Of a stretch of 33,018 bases of DNA, positions 14,900 to 22,517 are shown piece after piece. Position numbers and translations under genes: made by a program. Position 1 is the first letter of the stretch. Each line of letters starts with the position of its first letter. Location of the stretch: positions 1-33,018 of the forward strand of contig URMR01000004.1 in the NCBI GenBank assembly GCA_900548935.1. Direction: 5' to 3'. The stretch is from an uncultured Collinsella sp. GTDB taxonomy: Bacteria; Actinomycetota; Coriobacteriia; Coriobacteriales; Coriobacteriaceae. Under the pieces are notes generated by a model. That model searched no databases. It saw nothing but the letters and a program-made list of their open reading frames with translations, and was not told where the DNA came from.

Positions 14900-15631
14900 C
14901 TAGACTGCGCGGTTGTGGTAGACCTTGTACTTAAACTGGTCGGCGCGCGCAACCGAACGCGTATACTCGATAACCTCGTTGTTCATGTCATATGTGGTGC
15001 GAATCAAATCCAGGACCGGTGCGCCTTCAGCAATCTCGAGCAAACGAGCATCGGAATGGCGGGCGATACTCGCATAGAATTCTTCCTCTGCCACGCGAAC
15101 TTTCTCGTGAAAGTCCTGCTCGATCATGTCGTACAGCGATTTGTTCTCGATCATGGGGCGCTTAAGCGCAAAGAACTTGCGACTTGGCAGATATGTACAC
15201 TCAATCATCAGCGGCACACCATCGGCTATACGCAGGCGCTTGATCTTGTACAGACGCTCGCCCAGGCGCGCGTTCATCTCTACGGCAATATTCTTGTCAG
15301 CCTCGACCTCGGTAAACTCAAGAATCGTCGTCTTGGGCACACGGCCGATCGCCTTCATCTGCTCGGTAAAGCTATAGGTCTGCGTGAGGTTTGCCGTTTG
15401 CAGAGAGCGGTCGCACACCATGGTTCCACGGCCGCGCTGACGAACCACCAAGCCCAGACGCTCAAGCTCCTGCAGGGCAAGACGAACCGTCGTACGCGAG
15501 AGCCCATAGCGTTCCGACAGGTCACGCTCGGACGGCAAATAGTCGCCTGGTCGAAGTTCGTGATCGATTTTATCGGTCAGCAAATCGACGAGCTGATCGT
15601 ACAGAGGTTGTTTGCGCGCTCCCATTGCCAT
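14900..15631 (-). CDS. GntR/HutC-family regulator with UTRA domain, copy 2 (NagR-like)
   Basis: This 243-residue regulator has a winged-helix motif (PSERDLSERYGLSRTTVRLA) and a UTRA domain, closely related to the copy at 6379-7113. NagR/YvoA relatives sense glucosamine-6-P or GlcNAc-6-P and bind TGGT-N4-ACCA-like sites. Such a site (TGGTTGTAACCA, 15663-15674) lies 31 bases upstream of its own start, and another lies upstream of the GlcNAc-type PTS gene. This suggests autoregulation and control of that PTS. ATG at 15631 is preferred because GCAGG lies 7 bases upstream and the protein then starts like copy 1. An extension to 15682 would run across the operator. Confidence 0.92.
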   Translation of the reverse strand: MAMGARKQPLYDQLVDLLTDKIDHELRPGDYLPSERDLSERYGLSRTTVRLALQELERLGLVVRQRGRGTMVCDRSLQTANLTQTYSFTEQMKAIGRVPKTTILEFTEVEADKNIAVEMNARLGERLYKIKRLRIADGVPLMIECTYLPSRKFFALKRPMIENKSLYDMIEQDFHEKVRVAEEEFYASIARHSDARLLEIAEGAPVLDLIRTTYDMNNEVIEYTRSVARADQFKYKVYHNRAV

Positions 15632-15660
15632 AATGATACCTGCCGGATAAATGACTCGAA

Positions 15661-15690
15661 ATTGGTTGTAACCAGACACCACGTACTATA
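15661..15690 (-). promoter_or_regulatory. Operator and -10 element of gntR copy 2
   Basis: ATTGGTTGTAACCAGA at 15661-15676 contains the semi-palindrome TGGT-TGTA-ACCA. On the minus strand a TATAGT -10 element (15685-15690) lies just upstream of it, so a bound repressor would cover the transcription start. No clear -35 is seen at 17 bases. Confidence 0.6.
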
Positions 15691-15804
15691 GCAGTTTTAA
15701 TGGAATAACAGCAGGTCAACCAACATATTTCAATATTGTTTGCCGGTTGATAGCCTGCACGCTGTAATACCAATTACATCGCTGCATCAAGTATTGAGGT
15801 AGCA

Positions 15805-15840
15805 AAAAGGGCCGCCCCCGCGGAGCGGGACGACCCTTTG
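15805..15840 (-). terminator. Terminator of the GlcNAc-type PTS gene
   Basis: AAAGGG...CCCTTT arms with a GC-rich stem form a hairpin with some G-U pairs. On the minus strand it is followed by TTTTTGCT. It lies 23 bases beyond the stop of the EIICB gene. Confidence 0.8.
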
Positions 15841-15863
15841 TAAGACAGATACGTCTTTAAGGC

Positions 15864-17354
15864 TTAAAGAAGCTTCTTGAGCTCCTCGGCAACAGCCTGG
15901 ACCTGCGTGCCGATGATGACCTGGGTAGCACCCTTGTCCATCTTCATGACACCCAGAGCGCCAGCCTTCTTGCAGGCAGCCTCGTCGACCAGAGCGGAAT
16001 CGCCGAGCTCGAAGCGCAGGCGAGTAGCGCAGCAGTCAACGGTCTTGACGTTCTCCTTGCCACCGACGGCAGCGAGAACAGCAGCGGCCAGAGCGGCGAA
16101 CTTGTCGTCGCCAGCAGCGGCGGAAGTGGAGGTCTCCTCGACATCCTCATCCTCGCGACCAGGGGTCATGAGGTTGAACTTGGTGATGGCGAAGCGGAAC
16201 ACGAGGTAGAAGACCATGAAGGCAGCGATGCCCAGCGGGATGATCATCCAGGTGTTGGCAGCAGCCGGGAGGCTAGAGGAGAACAGGAGGTCGGTAGCAC
16301 CAGCGGAGAAGCAGAAGCCAGCACGGAAACCAACATAGTAAGTGATGATGGTGAAGATGCCGTACAGGACAGCGTACACGACGTAGAGCGGGAAGCACAG
16401 GAACATGAAGCCGAACTCGAAGGGCTCGGTGACGCCGCAGACGAAGGCGCAGATGGCAGCGGAGACAACCAGGCCGATAGCAGCCTTCTTGTTCTTAGCG
16501 GTCTGAACCATAGCCAGGGCAGCGCCCGGGATACCGAACATCATGCAGGGGAAGAAGCCGGACATGTACATACCGAGGCTCCACTTGACGTCAGCAGAGG
16601 TCTCGCCAGCCCAGAAGTGGGTCAGGTCGCCCAGGCCGATGGTGTCAAACCAGAACACGTTGTTGAGTGCGTGGTGCAGACCGGTCGGGATGAGCAGGCG
16701 GTTGAGGAAGGCGTAGATGCCAGCGCCGATACCACCCATGGCGGCGATACCCTCACCAAGAGCAACAAGAGCACCGAAGATGAGCGGCCAAGCAAAGAGC
16801 AGGACGACGGAGACGACGATGCAGATGACAGCGGTCATGATGGCGACGCAACGCTTGCCGGAGAAGAAGGCCAGCCAGTCGGGAAGACGAGTGTCCTTGA
16901 ACTTGTTGTAGCAAGTGCCACCGATGAATGCGGACAGGATGCCGATGAAGGAGTTACCAGCGATCTTGGAGAACGCGATGCCCTCGGTCGTGGCAAGCCA
17001 AGCGGTCTGAGCATCGGCGTCCATACCACGAATGGTGCCAACAACAGCGGGGTTCAGGAGCTGCTGGATCATCAGGAAGGCGACGAGGCCAGCGAGGCCA
17101 GCGGTGCCATCGTGATCGTCGGCAAGGCCGACAGCGGCGCCGACTGCGAACAGCCAGGCCATGTTATCGATAAGAGCGCCGCCTGCCTTGATGAGCAGGA
17201 AGCCGGCGGTATAGGCAAAACCGGTAGTGTCACCGGCAGCACCCATGACTGCGGGAGCGAGCAGGTAGCCCACGCCCATAAGAATACCTGCGACGGGAAG
17301 CGCCGCGACGGGAAGCATCAGCGCTTTGCCGAGCTTCTGGAGGTACTTCATCAT
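15864..17354 (-). CDS. PTS glucose/N-acetylglucosamine-family EIICB component
   Basis: The 496-residue protein has an N-terminal EIIC domain (start MMKYLQKLGKALMLPVAALP, then about ten hydrophobic segments, with the GVTEPFEFGFMF motif) and a C-terminal EIIB domain after a Ser/Ala-rich linker. The phosphorylated cysteine is in VDCCATRLRFEL (about Cys442). It lacks a fused IIA domain, so it needs a separate Crr-type IIA. The neighbours NagR-like regulator, nagA and yhcH favour N-acetylglucosamine as substrate. The start at 17354 is chosen because GGAGGA is 8 bases upstream. An upstream in-frame extension to 17453 is poor in family similarity. Confidence 0.92.
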   Translation of the reverse strand: MMKYLQKLGKALMLPVAALPVAGILMGVGYLLAPAVMGAAGDTTGFAYTAGFLLIKAGGALIDNMAWLFAVGAAVGLADDHDGTAGLAGLVAFLMIQQLLNPAVVGTIRGMDADAQTAWLATTEGIAFSKIAGNSFIGILSAFIGGTCYNKFKDTRLPDWLAFFSGKRCVAIMTAVICIVVSVVLLFAWPLIFGALVALGEGIAAMGGIGAGIYAFLNRLLIPTGLHHALNNVFWFDTIGLGDLTHFWAGETSADVKWSLGMYMSGFFPCMMFGIPGAALAMVQTAKNKKAAIGLVVSAAICAFVCGVTEPFEFGFMFLCFPLYVVYAVLYGIFTIITYYVGFRAGFCFSAGATDLLFSSSLPAAANTWMIIPLGIAAFMVFYLVFRFAITKFNLMTPGREDEDVEETSTSAAAGDDKFAALAAAVLAAVGGKENVKTVDCCATRLRFELGDSALVDEAACKKAGALGVMKMDKGATQVIIGTQVQAVAEELKKLL

Positions 17355-17460
17355 ATGGTATCTCCTCCAACCTTTCTTTCGTTGTTCACCAACGAGTTCC
17401 ATGTCCGCGCCTTGTGCATACCGGCTTCTCCGCTTGCCGGCATTGGTGCGCAAACTTAGA

Positions 17461-17484
17461 CAACCCAGTCCCTATTTGGGGTTG
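17461..17484. repeat. Short hairpin sharing the AGTCCCTATTT core of the dispersed repeat
   Basis: CAACCC and GGGTTG arms flank AGTCCCTATTT. The same 11-mer forms part of the 22-bp inverted-repeat arms at 31832-31900. It lies upstream of the EIICB start. The match could be chance. Confidence 0.35.
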
Positions 17485-17800
17485 CTGGTATGTACGGCAG
17501 CACACACTCAATTCAAACATCCACCATATTTCGTTCAAATTACTATTTCGTTGCCAAACGGTTATTTTTGGCCCGTAAACGGTAATTTACGCAGGTAGAC
17601 ATGCTGCGTTTCTTTCATTACCAAACTAATTTTTAGCAATTTCCATTCGATTTTGAATCAAAATTGGTTACTACCAGATGAACAGTGGTACCACATTGTT
17701 ACTACCAGTTTGGCCGAAATCGTTTTCACTTTACATGAATAAAGTCTCCAAGAATTTGTATATAACCTCTCCCCTACCACCCTCTTCCCCGCCTTTCCCC
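17485..17800 (-). promoter_or_regulatory. Control region upstream of the EIICB gene
   Basis: No gene is seen in this stretch. It contains TGGCCCGTAAACGGTA (17569-17584), almost identical to a motif upstream of bgaC. It also contains ATTGGTTACTACCAGA (17663-17678), which matches the operator of gntR copy 2 at 13 of 16 positions. A second half-copy GTTACTACCAG lies at 17698-17708, 31 bases from the first, with the perfect palindrome GTGGTACCAC (17685-17694) between them. A possible minus-strand promoter (TTGAAT, about 16 bases, TACATA) lies between 17480 and 17520. Confidence 0.55.
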
Positions 17801-17805
17801 ACAAC

Positions 17806-17844
17806 GCAAAAAGCCCCCTAGAACGATGTCCGTTCTAGGGGGCT
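17806..17844 (-). terminator. Rho-independent terminator of the SurA-like gene
   Basis: AGCCCCCTAGAAC (17812-17824) and GTTCTAGGGGGCT (17832-17844) form a perfect 13-bp stem, followed on the minus strand by TTTTTGCG. It lies 44 bases beyond the stop at 17888. Confidence 0.95.
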
Positions 17845-17887
17845 CCATCAGATATTTCGGCTTCGTACTCGAAGGCTCAGGCAATCT

Positions 17888-18973
17888 TTACGCAAACAGG
17901 CCGTAGATGCTGATGTTGGCCTTGGCGTAGAGGCCGTTGGCGTACTCGGTCCACTTGGAGCTGGCGCTCGAAGCCTGCGAGGAGTACTGCTGATAAGCAG
18001 TGTAGTAGGCGGTCATGGCCTGCTTATAGGTGGCGCTATCGGTCGTAAAGGCATCGTCAGCGAAGGCCTTAGCGTAGGTGCTGTCGGCGTCCTTCCAGGT
18101 GCCCTTTGAGCTATCCCACTCGTCACCGGCAAGGTTGATGATGTAGTCGGCGTAGTCCTTGCTCGCGGTCTCCTCGTTGCCGTCAGCAGGCTCGGTCGGG
18201 GCGGTCGGCATGCTTGCGGAGCTGTCGCCGACCTTCTTCTTGTAGAGCTTCTGCAACGTCGCGGACTGGCGGACGATCTGCTTGGCCTGGTCCTTGGACA
18301 CGCCATACTGCGTGGCCATAGTCTTGTAGTCCGAAGTGCCGATGGAATCCTCGGCGTACTTCTTCATCTCCTTAGAAGAGACGGTGATGCCCTCGTCCTC
18401 GGCGGCGTCGAGCAGGATCTTGTTGCGCACGTAGGACAGGATAACGTCGGCAGAAGGAGCGGTGTAGTTGCCATCGCTATCCTTGACGGTATCAAGGCTG
18501 TACTGGCTCTCGATGGCCTCGCGCGCGGTGATGTCGCTCTTCTTGCCGTTGTAGCTGTAGCTTGCAACGGTCGAATCGAGCTGGTCCTCGGTGAGGGTCG
18601 CCGAGCCGACGCCCTTGCTGCCAAAGCCGCCATTGCCGATAAAGAAGCCGACCACCGCAGCGATCACGACTGCAACCACAAAGGCGGCAATCATCGTCTT
18701 CTTGTGCTTGGATGCATGGTCGTCCACGTCGGAGTCGTTGTCCTCATCCTGCTCCTCGGGCATCAGATTCTCGTCGGCGGCATCCGCGGCAATCTGAGCC
18801 TCCAGGCGGGCGTCCTCCTCCTCGGCCGTCGTACCGGCGGCAATGTGCTCGGCAGACGTACCGGCGACCAGGTCGATCTTCTCGTCCTCGTCACCGTCGG
18901 GGCCTTCGCCGCGCTCGATGATCTGGATGCCGTCGATCTCGTCCTTCTCGTCCTTCTTTTGAATCAGACCCAT
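17888..18973 (-). CDS. Membrane-anchored SurA/foldase-like protein
   Basis: The 361-residue protein starts with an acidic cytoplasmic region (about residues 1-90, rich in Asp and Glu). One membrane segment follows (about 93-113, MIAAFVVAVVIAAVVGFFIG), then an extracellular part. That part has a helical stretch like the N-terminal chaperone domain of SurA/PrsA foldases (ADVILSYVRNKILLDAAEDEGI and following), then a low-complexity region. No peptidyl-prolyl isomerase domain is obvious. It may assist folding of exported proteins, which is inference. It ends just upstream of a strong terminator. The upstream region (18974-19099) contains a 10-bp perfect hairpin at 19012-19040. Confidence 0.75.
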   Translation of the reverse strand: MGLIQKKDEKDEIDGIQIIERGEGPDGDEDEKIDLVAGTSAEHIAAGTTAEEEDARLEAQIAADAADENLMPEEQDEDNDSDVDDHASKHKKTMIAAFVVAVVIAAVVGFFIGNGGFGSKGVGSATLTEDQLDSTVASYSYNGKKSDITAREAIESQYSLDTVKDSDGNYTAPSADVILSYVRNKILLDAAEDEGITVSSKEMKKYAEDSIGTSDYKTMATQYGVSKDQAKQIVRQSATLQKLYKKKVGDSSASMPTAPTEPADGNEETASKDYADYIINLAGDEWDSSKGTWKDADSTYAKAFADDAFTTDSATYKQAMTAYYTAYQQYSSQASSASSKWTEYANGLYAKANISIYGLFA

Positions 18974-19011
18974 ATCAGTTACTCCTTGTTAGGAAACATA
19001 GTCCGCAATAG

Positions 19012-19040
19012 AATACGCCCGACAGAGCGCCGGGCGTATT
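19012..19040. other. Perfect hairpin between isocitrate dehydrogenase and SurA-like genes
   Basis: AATACGCCCG (19012-19021) and CGGGCGTATT (19031-19040) are exact reverse complements around nine bases. No long T-run follows on the minus strand, so termination is uncertain. It sits 60 bases beyond the dehydrogenase stop. Confidence 0.6.
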
Positions 19041-19099
19041 GATTCTTAGGTTATACGCAAACACTTAAGTACTATTTAGGCGTTTGCAGCGTGCACACC

Positions 19100-20185
19100 T
19101 TAGGCCAGGTGCGCGATAACGGCATCGGCAAAGGCTTGCGTGCCCACAGCGCCCTCAACGGAGCCGGTCTGGGCACGACGAACGTCGCCGGTAACCTGCT
19201 CGCCCTCGTCAAGCGTGGCAGATACGGCGGCGCGAATGCGATTGGCAGGGTCGTTCTCGCCTAGGTGATCGAGCATCATAGCCGCAGACAGAATCTCGGC
19301 CGTGGGGTTAGCGATATCCTGGCCCGCGATATCGGGCGCGGAGCCGTGCGTCGCCTCGAAGATGGCGCAGTCGGCACCGATGTTGGAACCCGGAGCCATA
19401 CCCAGGCCACCCACCAGGCCGGCGCACAGGTCGCTCACGATGTCGCCGTACAGGTTGGGCAGCACCAGGACATCGAAGTCGTTGGGGTTCTGGACCAGGC
19501 CCATGCAGGTGGCGTCGACAATCTTGTCGTTGAACTCGATATCGGGATAGTTGGCGGCCACCTCGCGCGCAACGCGCAGGAACAGGCCGTCGGTCGCCTT
19601 CATGATGTTGGCCTTATGCACGGCCGTCACCTTTTTGCGGCCGCAGTGGCGGGCATACTCAAAGGCATACTCCACAATGCGGCGGCTCTTGGCGATGGAA
19701 ATGGGCTTGATCGAGATCGCGGAATCAGCGGCGAAGGTCTTCTGACCCGAGCGCTCGACAAGCTGCGAGAGCTCCTCAACCTCGGCAGCGCCCTCATCGA
19801 ACTCGATGCCGGCGTAGAGGTCCTCGGTGTTCTCGCGCACGATGACCAGGTCGACGTCGCGGAAGCGCGAGCCGTCGCCCGGCTGCGACAGGCAGGGGCG
19901 CACGCAGGCGTACAGGTCGAAGTGCTTGCGCAGGGCGACGTTAACGCTGCGGAAACCCGTGCCGACCGGTGTGGTGATGGGGCCCTTGATGGCAACCTTG
20001 GTCTCGGCGACCGCATCGAGCACGTGCTGGGGCAGTGGCGTGCCAAACTCGTCCATGACGCCGGCACCGGCCTCCTGGACGTTCCAGTTGATCTGGACAC
20101 CGGTGGCCTCGACCACGCGGCGCATGGCCTGCGTAATCTCGGGACCGATACCGTCACCGGGGATCAGGACTACATCGTGCGCCAT
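19100..20185 (-). CDS. NAD-type isocitrate dehydrogenase family protein
   Basis: The 361-residue enzyme belongs to the isocitrate/isopropylmalate dehydrogenase family. Visible motifs are IPGDGIGPEITQAMRR at the N-terminus, FRSVNVALRKHFDLYACVRP (substrate loop, resembling the NAD-dependent IDH3 type), VRENTEDLYAGIE, and LPNLYGDIVSDLCAGLVGG with the metal-binding aspartates. HGSAPDIAGQDIANPTAEIL provides the cofactor site. It would oxidise isocitrate to 2-oxoglutarate for glutamate synthesis. A related hydroxyacid substrate cannot be excluded. It follows the HEAT-repeat gene by 6 bases, suggesting an operon with the genes up to 22419. Confidence 0.9.
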   Translation of the reverse strand: MAHDVVLIPGDGIGPEITQAMRRVVEATGVQINWNVQEAGAGVMDEFGTPLPQHVLDAVAETKVAIKGPITTPVGTGFRSVNVALRKHFDLYACVRPCLSQPGDGSRFRDVDLVIVRENTEDLYAGIEFDEGAAEVEELSQLVERSGQKTFAADSAISIKPISIAKSRRIVEYAFEYARHCGRKKVTAVHKANIMKATDGLFLRVAREVAANYPDIEFNDKIVDATCMGLVQNPNDFDVLVLPNLYGDIVSDLCAGLVGGLGMAPGSNIGADCAIFEATHGSAPDIAGQDIANPTAEILSAAMMLDHLGENDPANRIRAAVSATLDEGEQVTGDVRRAQTGSVEGAVGTQAFADAVIAHLA

Positions 20186-20191
20186 AATCTG

Positions 20192-20890
20192 TTACTCCTC
20201 GTCTTCGGCGTCGTCAGATTTTTTAACGCTAGCACGCTTCTTCTTTTTGGAGAGATCCAGGCCAAAACGTTTAACAAGCATTTCGCAAATCTCGCTCGAA
20301 CGGGCCTTGAGATAGCTGCCCTTACCGTTCTCGGCATCGAACTTAAGGCGCAGCGCAAGCTTCTCGGCAACCTCGGCGTCGATCTCGCCCTGGCAAAACT
20401 CGTACAGGCAACCGAGCATGTCGCGATACTCAAGGTCGCCGTGGTAGCACTGGATGGCCTCGTCCAGGATGGGCCAAGCCTCGCGCGAACGCTCGACGCT
20501 CGTGGCACCCCACACGCACAGCAGGCGGAAGGCGGCATAGCGCAGCGTGGAGGAGATCTCGTCGAACAGCGCGGTCTCGGCGCCCTCAAAGGCATCGCCC
20601 AGCTGCTCGGGGCAGGTGGTGGCAAGCGCCGCCAGGGCATCGAGGGCCTCCCAGCGGGTCTGAGCCTCGGGGCGGTCAAGTGCCTCGATCAGCGCGGGCA
20701 CGCAGGGCACGACGCGCTGCGGATCGCGCTCGGCAAGCAGGTGCAGCACGCGGGCGGCAAACTGACGGATGCGGCGCGTGGGGCAGCCGAGCTCCTTGAC
20801 CAGACGGTCGACGGCGTTCTCGTTCTCCTCTGCCAGCTGAAGCTGTGCCAGCTCCTCGTCGGTGAGCTGTTCTTCCTTGTTTTCTGCCAT
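20192..20890 (-). CDS. HEAT-repeat protein of unknown function
   Basis: This 232-residue soluble protein contains HEAT-like helix pairs (RRIRQFAARVLHLLAERDPQ, then PALIEALDRPEAQTRWEALD, then further pairs to about residue 190). It ends in a Lys-rich then acidic tail (KKKKRASVKKSDDAEDEE). HEAT repeats usually bind proteins. No enzymatic motif is present. It lies between a small membrane protein gene and the isocitrate dehydrogenase gene, with spacings of 15 and 6 bases, so the three are very likely co-transcribed. Its role with the dehydrogenase is not known. Confidence 0.82.
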   Translation of the reverse strand: MAENKEEQLTDEELAQLQLAEENENAVDRLVKELGCPTRRIRQFAARVLHLLAERDPQRVVPCVPALIEALDRPEAQTRWEALDALAALATTCPEQLGDAFEGAETALFDEISSTLRYAAFRLLCVWGATSVERSREAWPILDEAIQCYHGDLEYRDMLGCLYEFCQGEIDAEVAEKLALRLKFDAENGKGSYLKARSSEICEMLVKRFGLDLSKKKKRASVKKSDDAEDEE

Positions 20891-20905
20891 AGTTACCTCT
20901 TCTTA

Positions 20906-21334
20906 CTATTTCTTAGCGTGCTTGCCAGCACCCTTGCTGTCATCGGTGACCGAGATGAGCTGTCGGTCGGCCGCGCCATTGTGACGCGCACGGCGACGCT
21001 CCTCGGCGTCGCCCGCGTCGGCGGCGGCGCGGTGTGCCTTGTTGACGTTAAAGACCTCGTCGTGCTTGCGCCACGGGCCGACGGACTCGCCAAAGCTCAT
21101 CTTAAGGCCGGCGATAAAGCCGCCGAGCCAGCCGATCGGCGCAAACTGCACCAGCGGGAACAGCGAAAACACCCAGGTTAGCAGGACGACTGCCGCCGCA
21201 CCTGCAAAATTGGCAATCCAGTAGTCGCGCTTGGTGATGACGCGCTTTTCGCACGCCCACTGGCCGCACAAAAAGCCGATGTAGATCGCAAAGAGAAAGA
21301 GCACCAGCGCAAGCACCACGAACGTCCAGCTCAT
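20906..21334 (-). CDS. Small membrane protein with three predicted helices
   Basis: I do not recognise this 142-residue protein. Three hydrophobic segments are visible: about residues 2-25 (SWTFVVLALVLFLFAIYIGF), 38-62 (YWIANFAGAAAVVLLTWVFSL) and 65-85 (APIGWLGGFIAGL). A charged cytoplasmic-type tail rich in Arg, Asp and Lys follows. ATG at 21334 is chosen because it starts 5 bases after the preceding gene's stop with GGGGAG just upstream. An in-frame start at 21370 would overlap that gene. It is co-directional with its neighbours. Confidence 0.8.
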   Translation of the reverse strand: MSWTFVVLALVLFLFAIYIGFLCGQWACEKRVITKRDYWIANFAGAAAVVLLTWVFSLFPLVQFAPIGWLGGFIAGLKMSFGESVGPWRKHDEVFNVNKAHRAAADAGDAEERRRARHNGAADRQLISVTDDSKGAGKHAKK

Positions 21335-21339
21335 GGGCG

Positions 21340-22419
21340 CTACTCCCCGTGATGGTGGCCGCAGCAGCACTCGTGGCCGTCGTCATGGCCGTGGCCGCCG
21401 CAGCACTCGTGGTCCTCGCCATGGTGGTGGCCACAACCGCACTCGTGGTCGTCGCCATGCTCGCCGCAACCGCAGCCTTCCTCGTGAGCACCATGCTCTT
21501 CGGGACGATACTGTGACCAGTCCAGACCGGCGGCGATGGCGTCGGCTTCCTCCTTATAGAGGACCGTGATGGCCTGGGTGCCCAGCTTGGCACCACCGAT
21601 GGCGTCGAGCATGTCATAGAGCGTAAAGGCCACGTCGGCGCCGGGCAGCGCAAGCTCGCGGTCGTCGGCATAGGCGAGCGCCAAGCGCAGGTCCTTAATG
21701 AAGTGCTCGACCATAAAGCCGGGCTTGTAGTCGCCGTCGAGCGCCTTGGGCGCCAGGCTCTCCATGGCGCCGGACTTGCCGGTACCGCCCAGAATCATCT
21801 GACGGGTCTTTTCCAGATCGAGGCCACTCAGCTCGGCAAATGCCATGGCGTCTGCCATGCCGACCATGCAGGCGCCCAGCGACACCTGGTTGGCGAGCTT
21901 GGCAGCCTGACCCTTACCGGCACCATCGAAGCAGCAAATATTTGCCGCAAAGGTGGAAAGGATGTCGCGGACCGGAGCAATGTCGTTTTCGGTAGCGCCC
22001 ACGATAGCCGTGAGCGTGCCGGCGATAGCTCCCGACTCGCCGCCGGTGACGGGGCAGTCAAACGCCATGCGACCGGAGACCTGGGCGGCCTCGGCAATGT
22101 CGCGCGCCAGCTCAGGCGAGCTCGTGGTGAGGTCGATCAGGACCGCGCCGGGCTTAGTGCACACGAGCAGACCGTCACCCGCCAGGTAGAGCTCCTCGAC
22201 CTCGGAGGGATAACCCACCATGGTAAAGACAACGTCGGCGTTCGCCGCGGCATCTGCCGGGGTATCAGCCCAGACGGCGCCGCGCTCAACGAGCGCTGCA
22301 GCCTTGGACTTGGTGCGGTTGTTGACCGTGACGGGATAGCCAGCGTCCAGAATGTGGCCGGCGATGGGGGCACCCATAATTCCGGTGCCGATAAATGCGA
22401 CAGAGAGCTTGTTTGCCAT
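21340..22419 (-). CDS. 3-hydroxyisobutyrate dehydrogenase family enzyme with Cys/His-rich C-terminal tail
   Basis: The 359-residue protein has an N-terminal NAD(P) Rossmann motif (FIGTGIMGAPIAGHILDAGY). The substrate loop FDCPVTGGESGAIAGTLTAI and the catalytic Lys in GKGQAAKLANQV follow, typical of tartronate semialdehyde reductase and 3-hydroxyisobutyrate dehydrogenase (about 290 residues). From about residue 307 to the end is an added tail with about 14 His and 9 Cys, including a duplicated unit (HECGCGHHHGE and HECCCGHHHGE). Such tails bind metals such as zinc or nickel in other proteins. Its role here is unknown. AAGGAAAGG precedes the ATG. The stop is 5 bases upstream of the membrane protein start. 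Confidence 0.88.
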   Translation of the reverse strand: MANKLSVAFIGTGIMGAPIAGHILDAGYPVTVNNRTKSKAAALVERGAVWADTPADAAANADVVFTMVGYPSEVEELYLAGDGLLVCTKPGAVLIDLTTSSPELARDIAEAAQVSGRMAFDCPVTGGESGAIAGTLTAIVGATENDIAPVRDILSTFAANICCFDGAGKGQAAKLANQVSLGACMVGMADAMAFAELSGLDLEKTRQMILGGTGKSGAMESLAPKALDGDYKPGFMVEHFIKDLRLALAYADDRELALPGADVAFTLYDMLDAIGGAKLGTQAITVLYKEEADAIAAGLDWSQYRPEEHGAHEEGCGCGEHGDDHECGCGHHHGEDHECCGGHGHDDGHECCCGHHHGE

Positions 22420-22517
22420 GAAACCTTTCCTTTTGGGTTGGGTGTAATTACCAGGTTGAATACTCGGTGCCAGCGTTTGGGCTGTGAGTTGGGATCAATT
22501 ACGGCCGCATTACTTGC

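Noticed and set aside
19265..21181. Long plus-strand open frame of 638 codons
   Set aside because: It runs opposite the well-supported isocitrate dehydrogenase, HEAT and membrane protein genes. Its composition is typical of an antisense frame in GC-rich coding DNA, and it shows no family motifs.
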